Shown here: positions 1 through 5,330 of the stretch, in pieces | Layout of the letters: every line of letters begins with the position of its first letter | Position numbering within the stretch: position 1 is the first letter of the stretch | Source of the DNA: Syntrophales bacterium | GTDB taxonomy: Bacteria > Desulfobacterota > Syntrophia > Syntrophales > UBA2210 | Assembly (NCBI GenBank): GCA_028715865.1 | Contig: JAQUQY010000071.1 | Coordinates: forward strand, 1 to 7,267 | Direction: 5' to 3' | Length of the DNA: 7,267 nt | The notes under the pieces: generated by a model | Seen by the model: the letters and a program-made list of their open reading frames with translations, nothing else | What the model was told of the DNA's origin: nothing | Database searches by the model: none | Program-made: the position numbers and the translations under genes

Positions 1-845
1 CCGGAAAAAACAAACTGGATGACGGCATCCATGTCAGCCGCCCGGGCTTCGTTGAAACCCATACGCATTATCCCCGCGAAAGCCCTTACAGTCAGGGGCC
101 GGGGTATCATCTGCCGCTTCTGAAACTGGGGGAGTGTTATCCCCTCGTCGATGCAGGTCTGCCATGCTGAATTGGCCACCTCGGCCATCATGGCAATATC
201 GGAACCCAGGGGCTGGGTGATTACCGACATGGTCTCTTGAGACACGCCATGATTCTTAACAAGCTCCCGGCCCGCCTGCTGAGTCGCCTCCAGGATCTCT
301 TTGTATTTTCTGGGGTTGCTAACCATGCCCTCGGCTCCATCCCTGTATATTTCTGCCCACAGATGGCTGCTGCCACCATAGAGGAATTTCAAGTAGCCGG
401 ACAGAGCCTCGAAGGCGGACATGGCCGGGAAACCGCATACGGAAAGAAATACCGCCGCCGGGGGGGGGTTCCTCAAAGGATGATGCCATCGCCCTTCCTT
501 CTCGTACAGATAGGGCTCACAGACGGGGAAGGTCCTTTCCAGGAAAGCTTTCATGGGAGCGTTGACAGTATGGTAAAAAAGAGGCGTACCATAGACGCAC
601 AGATCCGATTCAAGCCATTTCGGAAATAGCTCCATGGACATGTCGTCCTTGTGAAAACAAGATCCTGGCGACGTCGTCATGCATCTATAGCAGCATACGC
701 AGAAGTTTATTTTTTTATCTCTCAGGTTGATTTTTTCCACATCGGCCCCTGCCTCCCGCATCCCATTCACCAGGCTGGCCAGCATCATCGCCGTCTTGCT
801 CTGATCGTCCGAGCGCGTACTTGAATTAAGTGCCAAAACTTTCAT
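1..845 (-). CDS. Iron-sulfur flavoprotein / NAD(P)H-dependent FMN reductase-like protein, 3' end cut by the window edge
   Basis: The reading frame is open from an ATG at 845 to the window edge, giving 281 codons without a stop, so the C-terminus is missing. The N-terminus MKVLALNSSTR is the beta strand and phosphate-binding loop of the flavodoxin-like FMN reductase fold. Cysteines at 49, 52, 55 and 63 fit CX2CX2CX7C, the compact motif that binds a [4Fe-4S] cluster in archaeal and bacterial iron-sulfur flavoproteins; Cys51 is an extra cysteine. YGTPLFYHTVNAPMKAFLER (85-104) matches the second flavin-contact region of the family. From about residue 200 the protein runs past a usual FMN reductase domain; the last visible stretch (DMDAVIQFVF) could begin an added SCP2-like domain, but this is a guess. 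An AGGAGG lies 5 nt before the ATG. The gene follows the synthetase alpha gene by 35 nt, so the two are probably cotranscribed. It likely carries electrons in the cytoplasm; the partner is unknown. Confidence 0.85.
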   Translation of the reverse strand, partial: MKVLALNSSTRSDDQSKTAMMLASLVNGMREAGADVEKINLRDKKINFCVCCYRCMTTSPGSCFHKDDMSMELFPKWLESDLCVYGTPLFYHTVNAPMKAFLERTFPVCEPYLYEKEGRWHHPLRNPPPAAVFLSVCGFPAMSAFEALSGYLKFLYGGSSHLWAEIYRDGAEGMVSNPRKYKEILEATQQAGRELVKNHGVSQETMSVITQPLGSDIAMMAEVANSAWQTCIDEGITLPQFQKRQMIPRPLTVRAFAGIMRMGFNEARAADMDAVIQFVFS

Positions 846-857
846 TTAAGCCTCCTG
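846..857 (-). promoter_or_regulatory. Strong ribosome binding site of the iron-sulfur flavoprotein gene
   Basis: Read on the minus strand, AGGAGG is followed by CTTAA and the ATG at 845. It is the best Shine-Dalgarno match in the window and fixes the start of this gene. It also suggests that the downstream gene of the pair is translated independently of the alpha-subunit gene rather than by coupling. Confidence 0.8.
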
Positions 858-880
858 TTCACCCCACCCGGCAAACTGAA

Positions 881-2281
881 CTAAAGGGGGCCGGCTTTCA
901 GGGTTTTTTGTTTTCTCTTTTCATATCGGGAGGCAGCGGCCAGACATTCCACGGCCCTTGCCACCTCTCCATGCGCGGGAATACCGTTTTTTTCCGCTTC
1001 CCGGCGCAACGCCCTTGTTTCTTCGCTAAGTCCTATGCCCCACAGGATCAGGGACTTTCCTTCACGGTCAGCGGCTTCTTTCATTTCCCGCATATCAATG
1101 AAATGCCCGTAGAATCCAACGATATAGTGCAGGAATATGGCGTCCACGGCGGGATCCCTCACAATGGCATCAAAGGCGTACCGGTAGGCTTCCAGGGGGC
1201 CTCTCGTACCGAAGGCGGGGAAAAGATCCACCGGGTTTGACGCAGGCATCCAGGCGGGAAATATCTGTTTAAGGCTCTCCATCGTTTCTGCCGAAAATTC
1301 GGCTATTCTCAGTCCCTGCTCCTCAAGGAGATCGCAGGAAAGAATTCCCGCCCCCCCACTGAAGGTAATAATTGCGGTGCGGCAACGGGACGGAGTTCCC
1401 GGTATCATAGCAAGAGCACGGGTCAGCTCTATCATTTGCTGAAAATCACGGGCAATGGTTACACCCGCCCCTTCAAGGAGTTTTTCCTGGAGGCGCGCGT
1501 TGCCTGCCAGGCTTGATGTGTGGCTAAGGGCTGCCTTCGCGCCCGTCTCACTCTTGCCTCCCCTTAACAAAACAACGGGCTTTTCAGATCTCTCTACTAT
1601 TTCGACAAACCGCCGTCCCCTGGAAAAAGATTCCAGATATAGGCCTATGGCTTCAGTTTCACTATCCTCGAGAAGATATTCCAGGACGTCACATTCGTCG
1701 ACGTCCGATTTATTCCCTATGGAACAGGCCTTCCCAACACCTATGTGCCGTTCGCTCATCAGGTCGGCAAGAAACCCGGCCGACAGCATACCGCTCTGAA
1801 CGATAAGGGATATCCGCCCCGGTATCAGCCCATCCCTGTATACAACGGGATTCATGAAGGTGAAAAACTGTTTACGCGGTATGTCGACTATGCCCATGCA
1901 ATTGGGGCCCCATATCCGGATGTCCGCGGAGCGGGCAATGGCGGTACACCGTTCCTGGAGAACCCGTCCCTCCTGTCCCACCTCAGAAAAGCCTGCGCTC
2001 TGAATAATTACACGGTAGATATTCTTGCGACCGCATGCCTCCAGTGCGTCAGGCACAAAGGGGGCCGGAATTATAATTATGGCCAGATCCACTGGACCGG
2101 GAATCGATTCCGCCGAGGGATAACAGGGAAGCCCCTGAATTTCAGAATAGTTTGGATTAACGGGATAGATCGCTCCCGCATACCCGAAAAGAAGATTCCG
2201 CGTCAGATGTGAGCCCAGAGAACCGTCACGATCACTAGCCCCAATAATGGCGACGGAGTGGGGCTTAAAAAACCTTTTCAT
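881..2281 (-). CDS. ADP-forming acyl-CoA (acetyl-CoA) synthetase, alpha subunit
   Basis: A 466-residue protein when started at the ATG at 2281. This is close to the roughly 460 residues of separately encoded alpha subunits of ADP-forming acetyl-CoA synthetase. Residues 8-24 (HSVAIIGASDRDGSLGS) form the Rossmann-type CoA-binding domain. A succinyl-CoA-ligase-like domain follows, with GKACSIGNKSDVDECDVL near 183-200. ALSHTSSLAG (251-260) holds the catalytic histidine, His254, which becomes phosphorylated in this family; the usual SHTGSLAG has Gly where this protein has Ser256. The third domain shows TFSGGAGIL and NPVDLFP (about 306-356). The frame is open upstream to 2401, but that extension has no family resemblance, and HSVAIIGAS normally lies within the first ten or so residues. 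A weak AAGGG precedes the chosen start. With the ATP-grasp subunit it would convert acyl-CoA, ADP and phosphate to acid, CoA and ATP, or the reverse, in the cytoplasm. The acyl substrate cannot be told from sequence. Confidence 0.92.
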   Translation of the reverse strand: MKRFFKPHSVAIIGASDRDGSLGSHLTRNLLFGYAGAIYPVNPNYSEIQGLPCYPSAESIPGPVDLAIIIIPAPFVPDALEACGRKNIYRVIIQSAGFSEVGQEGRVLQERCTAIARSADIRIWGPNCMGIVDIPRKQFFTFMNPVVYRDGLIPGRISLIVQSGMLSAGFLADLMSERHIGVGKACSIGNKSDVDECDVLEYLLEDSETEAIGLYLESFSRGRRFVEIVERSEKPVVLLRGGKSETGAKAALSHTSSLAGNARLQEKLLEGAGVTIARDFQQMIELTRALAMIPGTPSRCRTAIITFSGGAGILSCDLLEEQGLRIAEFSAETMESLKQIFPAWMPASNPVDLFPAFGTRGPLEAYRYAFDAIVRDPAVDAIFLHYIVGFYGHFIDMREMKEAADREGKSLILWGIGLSEETRALRREAEKNGIPAHGEVARAVECLAAASRYEKRKQKTLKAGPL

Positions 2282-2365
2282 GGAAACCCTTTTTTTGGTC
2301 GTATTCGCACTACCTGGAAACGTATAAGAAACAGGACCGACAGATATTGTCACTCGCTTAGATTC

Positions 2366-2401
2366 CGCCAAAACAATAATCCCATCAATGTGCGGTGTCA
2401 A
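2366..2401 (-). promoter_or_regulatory. Candidate sigma-70-type promoter of the alpha-subunit/flavoprotein pair
   Basis: On the minus strand a perfect TTGACA (2401-2396) is followed after 17 nt by TATTGT (2378-2373), which matches 4 of 6 bases of the -10 consensus. Transcription would begin near 2366 and leave a leader of about 85 nt before the ATG at 2281. The location also argues against translation starting at 2401, because that codon would lie inside the -35 box. Promoter calls from sequence alone are uncertain. Confidence 0.45.
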
Positions 2402-2459
2402 CCAGTTAATGGGATTTCGGATGCCGCTGAAACCGTAGCATGGAAATACTATTTTCGCC

Positions 2460-2487
2460 TTGACATGACATCGCTCATGGCGATAGT
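2460..2487 (+). promoter_or_regulatory. Candidate sigma-70-type promoter of the alpha/beta hydrolase gene
   Basis: A perfect TTGACA (2460-2465) is followed after 16 nt by GATAGT (2482-2487), which matches 4 of 6 bases of the -10 consensus. Transcription would start near 2494, giving a leader of only about 9 nt to the ATG at 2503, or about 24 nt to the ATG at 2518. If real, it makes the second ATG the more comfortable start. Confidence 0.4.
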
Positions 2488-2502
2488 GGTGCGCTAAGAC
2501 TT

Positions 2503-3519
2503 ATGAGACGCAACGGCATGAATCACGAACAATTTACTCCTACTTTCAGCCCAGGGCCATGGGCCCGCAATCCTCATCTTCAGAGCATCTTCGCAAGTCT
2601 CAGGCTGAGGGCTCTGGGGAAAAATGAAATGGCGGATCGTGCCATTAATATCATTCTCGACGGTGGCAACGGCGTCCGGCTGTCGGGGCGTCACACCACC
2701 TTGCCAAACAAAAAAGCAAAGGCGTTTGTGCTGATCATTCACGGATGGGAAGGAAGCTCCAACTCAACCTACGTACTTCACGCGGGGCGATATCTGTACC
2801 GGAAGGGCTGCGAAATATTCCGCCTCAACCTTAGAGACCACGGCGATAACCATCATCTCAACGAGGGGCTCTTCAACGGGACACTTATCGAAGAAACGGC
2901 CGCGGCGGTTCTCAACGCCTCCCGCCTTTCTCCGGACCTTCCCTTTTTCATCATCGGTTTCTCGCTGGGAGGCAATTTTGCCTTGAGAATCGCCATGCGA
3001 CTAAACGGCGTCCCCGGGGGCAATCTTCGCCACGTCATCTGCGTGTCGCCGCTGATCGACCCATACCGATCCACACTCATCATAGACAGAATTCCCTTAT
3101 ACCGGCATTATTTCCTGCGCAAATGGAAACGGTCACTGCGTCGAAAACAGCTTATATTCCCCCATCTCTACCAATTTGATGATATGCTCCGGATCAGAAG
3201 CACGCTTGAGCTGACGGAAAGGATTATCGACCGCTACTCCGGTTTCGATGGATACAGGGATTATTTCAACCGTTACACTCTGGGCAGGGAAACACTGGGG
3301 GACATCGCTGTTCCGTCCACCATCATCGCTTCCCGGGACGATCCGGTCATACCCGTTGACGACATTGAAAAACTCGACGGCATTAACAACCTTAAGCTTT
3401 CCATACAGCGTTATGGCGGTCACTGTGGATTCCTTGACCCCTTTCCCTGGGGCTGCTGGTACGAGGGCGTTATGGACGGCATAATAGAGAGGTCGATCGG
3501 GAGAAAGGGCATTTTGTAA
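2503..3519 (+). CDS. Alpha/beta-fold hydrolase, YheT/ABHD-like family
   Basis: A 338-residue protein with the full set of alpha/beta hydrolase landmarks and a family-typical length. ARNPHLQSIFASLRLR (21-36) is the N-terminal signature of the YheT (EMB8/ABHD1-3) group. HGWEGSSNSTY (80-90) is the oxyanion-hole region. GFSLGG (152-157) is the nucleophile elbow with Ser154. SRDDPVIP (277-284) carries the acid, Asp279 or Asp280. GGHCGF (305-310) gives His307. No signal peptide or membrane segment is apparent, so it is probably a cytoplasmic esterase- or lipase-like enzyme; the substrate is unknown, as for most of the family. Neither possible start has a clear Shine-Dalgarno site: ATG 2503 gives the longest form, and ATG 2518 (residue 6) is an equal alternative. 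It lies between the two synthetase subunit genes but on the opposite strand, diverging from alpha and converging on beta with a 49-nt gap. Confidence 0.9.
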   Translation: MRRNGMNHEQFTPTFSPGPWARNPHLQSIFASLRLRALGKNEMADRAINIILDGGNGVRLSGRHTTLPNKKAKAFVLIIHGWEGSSNSTYVLHAGRYLYRKGCEIFRLNLRDHGDNHHLNEGLFNGTLIEETAAAVLNASRLSPDLPFFIIGFSLGGNFALRIAMRLNGVPGGNLRHVICVSPLIDPYRSTLIIDRIPLYRHYFLRKWKRSLRRKQLIFPHLYQFDDMLRIRSTLELTERIIDRYSGFDGYRDYFNRYTLGRETLGDIAVPSTIIASRDDPVIPVDDIEKLDGINNLKLSIQRYGGHCGFLDPFPWGCWYEGVMDGIIERSIGRKGIL

Positions 3520-3568
3520 TGGCTTAATATTTCTAATGATTAGTATTTAGCGCAAACAACAGTATTTT

Positions 3569-4237
3569 TCAAACGAGTACCACCAGGGCGTCAACGGCGA
3601 TGGGCTTGCCGTCGAGAATTTTCAGGGGATTTATATCGATTTCCTTCACCGCGTCGCAATCCAGCCCGATCTTCCCAACAGCTATAAGTATATCGGCAAG
3701 CATGTCCCTGTCCACCGCGGGTTTGCCCCTGAAGGCGCCAAGTATCTTCTTTGCCCGAATATCTTCCATCATGTCATTGGCGTCCCAACGGGAGAGGGGG
3801 GCGACACGGAAGGTAACATCCTCCATAATCTCCGTAAAGATTCCGCCCAGGCCGAACATTACGCAGGGCCCGAACTGGGGATCCCGGGTTAGACCCACCA
3901 CCAGTTCGCGATCGCCCTTTACCATCTGCTGAACCAGCACTTTATTAACGGCGGCATCGGGGTTCCCTGTCAGTCTCTTGAATGCTTCACGTACTTCCCT
4001 GTCGGTTCTCAGATCCAGCTCGATCAGATTCAGTTCGGTCTTGTGGGCGAAGCTGGATCCTGACGCCTTGAGAACAACGGGATAGCCTATCTCCCCGGAG
4101 GCCTTTACAGCCTCATCCATGTTTGAAACTACAATCTCCTTCGTAATCGGTATGCCGTATTCGGCCAGGAACAGCTTGGATTCATTTTCCGACAATGTTT
4201 TATCGCCCTTTTTCAATGCCTCTTCAATTATCTTCAT
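3569..4237 (-). CDS. ADP-forming acyl-CoA (acetyl-CoA) synthetase, beta subunit (ATP-grasp)
   Basis: A 222-residue protein from the ATG at 4237, close to the roughly 230 residues of stand-alone beta subunits. It is an ATP-grasp domain of the acyl-CoA synthetase type: GYPVVLKASG (51-60) with the nucleotide-binding Lys57; FAHKTELN (63-70) with His65, which matches the second phosphohistidine of the archaeal enzyme beta subunit; MFGLGGIFTEIMEDVTFRVA (127-146), the glycine-rich core; and EIDINPL (199-205), the metal/nucleotide strand near the C-terminus. A GTG at 4264 would add nine residues, but AAGGAG lies about 11 nt before the ATG and MKIIEEALKKG is the family N-terminus. It should pair with the alpha subunit encoded at 881-2281, as no other partner is visible. 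It lies 196 nt after purQ, so its own promoter is likely. The frame is intact and the key residues are present. Confidence 0.92.
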   Translation of the reverse strand: MKIIEEALKKGDKTLSENESKLFLAEYGIPITKEIVVSNMDEAVKASGEIGYPVVLKASGSSFAHKTELNLIELDLRTDREVREAFKRLTGNPDAAVNKVLVQQMVKGDRELVVGLTRDPQFGPCVMFGLGGIFTEIMEDVTFRVAPLSRWDANDMMEDIRAKKILGAFRGKPAVDRDMLADILIAVGKIGLDCDAVKEIDINPLKILDGKPIAVDALVVLV

Positions 4238-4296
4238 CTGTGCTTTTTCTCCTTCTTGTCGCACCGGTCTCCTGCAGCTATTAATACTTGTTTCAT
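4234..4296 (-). CDS. Possible 20-codon leader ORF overlapping the beta-subunit start
   Basis: An ATG at 4296 opens a 20-residue frame (MKQVLIAAGDRCDKKEKKHR) whose TGA overlaps the beta-subunit ATG in an ATGA arrangement, the classic layout for translational coupling. AAGGCGG lies about 8 nt upstream as a weak ribosome site. The peptide resembles no family I know and its C-terminal half is rich in Lys and Arg. The beta-subunit gene also has its own AAGGAG inside this ORF. A frame this short could easily arise by chance. Confidence 0.2.
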   Translation of the reverse strand: MKQVLIAAGDRCDKKEKKHR

Positions 4297-4363
4297 TACG
4301 GTTACCGCCTTATTCACGGAAAAGGGCACTTTTGTAAGTAAACGAATGAGCCGGCAGTTGCAA

Positions 4364-4400
4364 CCGCTTTATAGTAAAGTACCGGAAGTGACCCTGTAAA
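4364..4400 (-). promoter_or_regulatory. Candidate promoter of the beta-subunit gene in the purQ-beta gap
   Basis: On the minus strand TTTACA (4400-4395; 5 of 6 bases of the -35 consensus) is followed after 18 nt by TACTAT (4376-4371; 4 of 6 bases of the -10 consensus). The predicted start near 4364 would leave a leader of about 127 nt. The 196-nt gap after purQ is AT-richer than the flanking genes, which fits a regulatory region. No convincing terminator for purQ is visible in it, so readthrough from purL-purQ remains possible. Confidence 0.33.
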
Positions 4401-4433
4401 AGTTGTGTAATTTTTATTGCTTCGCGAAAGTCT

Positions 4434-5258
4434 TTACAGTTCTTTTCGTATGAAATCCACGGCCTTACGAAAAATTGCCACGCCCATACCTTCCTCTGGC
4501 AGCTCCTCCCTGGTCCATCGGGGATGATTGACACGGTGGAGATAAGCCTCAGGATGGGGCATCAGGCCGAAAACCCGTCCACTTTCGTCGCAGATGCCCG
4601 CCACGCCATCAACTGAACCGCTCGGATTAAGGGGATAATCCATGGTAGTCCCAGCATATCCCTTGTCGCTGTAGCGCATGACAACCTGGCCCTGTCGCCG
4701 CAATCTCTCCATGATTTCTTCGTTGCCGGGAATAAACCTGCCCTCCCCATTCCTGACCGGAAGATACATGCCAGCCAATCCACGAGTAAAAACACAGGGA
4801 GAATCGGGGGACACCTTCAGATAGACCCAGCGGTCCTCGAAGCGCCCCGAATTATTAAAGCTAAGTGTCGTTTCCTGACGGGTATAGTTCCCGTCAAAGG
4901 CGGGCAGCAAACCAAGCTTGACCATGAGCTGAAAACCGTTGCAGACTCCCAGCACAAGCTTTCCCTGACCTATGAACCGGAGAAGCTGGTCCAGTAGCCG
5001 TTCCCTTCCACCCGCCACGGTGGCGTGAATGATCCTGTTAGCGCCGGCCTTTGCGGAACCGAGATCATCTCCGTCAAGAAACCCGCCTGGAAGATTGAGA
5101 AAATCGTAATCATCGAGACGCCGCTCCCCGTAGAGGATCTCGCTTATATGAACTATGTCGACTACCTCGGACCCGCCAAGGCGGCAGGCATGAGCCATTT
5201 CCATCTCGCAGTTTGTTCCGTTTCCTGTAATAATTATGGATCGCACCCTTTTATTCAT
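4434..5258 (-). CDS. purQ: Phosphoribosylformylglycinamidine synthase, glutamine amidotransferase subunit PurQ
   Basis: A 274-residue class I glutamine amidotransferase. It hydrolyses glutamine and passes ammonia to PurL, which converts FGAR to FGAM in the fourth step of purine synthesis. The N-terminal strand (RSIIITGNGTNCEMEMAHA, 6-24) is typical of PurQ. LPGGFLDGDDL (56-66) is the conserved loop. GVCNGFQLM (104-112) is the nucleophile elbow with Cys106. MPHPEAYL (233-240) supplies His235 and Glu237, completing the triad. It is longer than the roughly 225-residue PurQ of Bacillus; the extra length includes a central segment about 120-180 and a C-terminal tail, and I believe long forms like this accompany long PurL proteins. 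The ATG at 5258 has only a weak, distant GGGG as ribosome site. The 72-nt gap after purL, on the same strand, points to one operon. Confidence 0.95.
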   Translation of the reverse strand: MNKRVRSIIITGNGTNCEMEMAHACRLGGSEVVDIVHISEILYGERRLDDYDFLNLPGGFLDGDDLGSAKAGANRIIHATVAGGRERLLDQLLRFIGQGKLVLGVCNGFQLMVKLGLLPAFDGNYTRQETTLSFNNSGRFEDRWVYLKVSPDSPCVFTRGLAGMYLPVRNGEGRFIPGNEEIMERLRRQGQVVMRYSDKGYAGTTMDYPLNPSGSVDGVAGICDESGRVFGLMPHPEAYLHRVNHPRWTREELPEEGMGVAIFRKAVDFIRKEL

Positions 5259-5330
5259 GGCTCAAAATTTCCCCTGCACTGCCTTTGAGTTGGCTTTTTC
5301 ACACATAACAGACCATTCAATGCGCTTTCT

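Noticed and set aside
237..629. 130-codon plus-strand open frame at the left of the window
   Set aside because: It is antisense to the iron-sulfur flavoprotein frame, which has a strong ribosome site and recognisable motifs.
1745..2212. 155-codon plus-strand open frame inside the synthetase alpha gene
   Set aside because: It lies entirely antisense to a well-supported gene, its translation resembles no known family, and long antisense frames are expected at this base composition.
2282..2401. N-terminal extension of the alpha subunit by 40 residues up to 2401
   Set aside because: The extension has no family resemblance, the CoA-binding motif should lie near the N-terminus, and the extension overlaps the likely promoter.
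2494..2742. 82-codon minus-strand open frame over the start of the hydrolase gene
   Set aside because: It is antisense to conserved hydrolase sequence and has no recognisable motif.
3531..3545. CTAATGATTAG palindrome between the convergent hydrolase and beta-subunit genes
   Set aside because: The arms are 5 nt with a 1-nt centre and there is no adjoining U-run, so it is not a credible terminator, and a short AT-rich palindrome is likely by chance.
4418..4433. TTCGCGAA palindrome just after the purQ stop
   Set aside because: The stem is too short and has no loop, and no T-tract follows on the minus strand, so I do not call a terminator.
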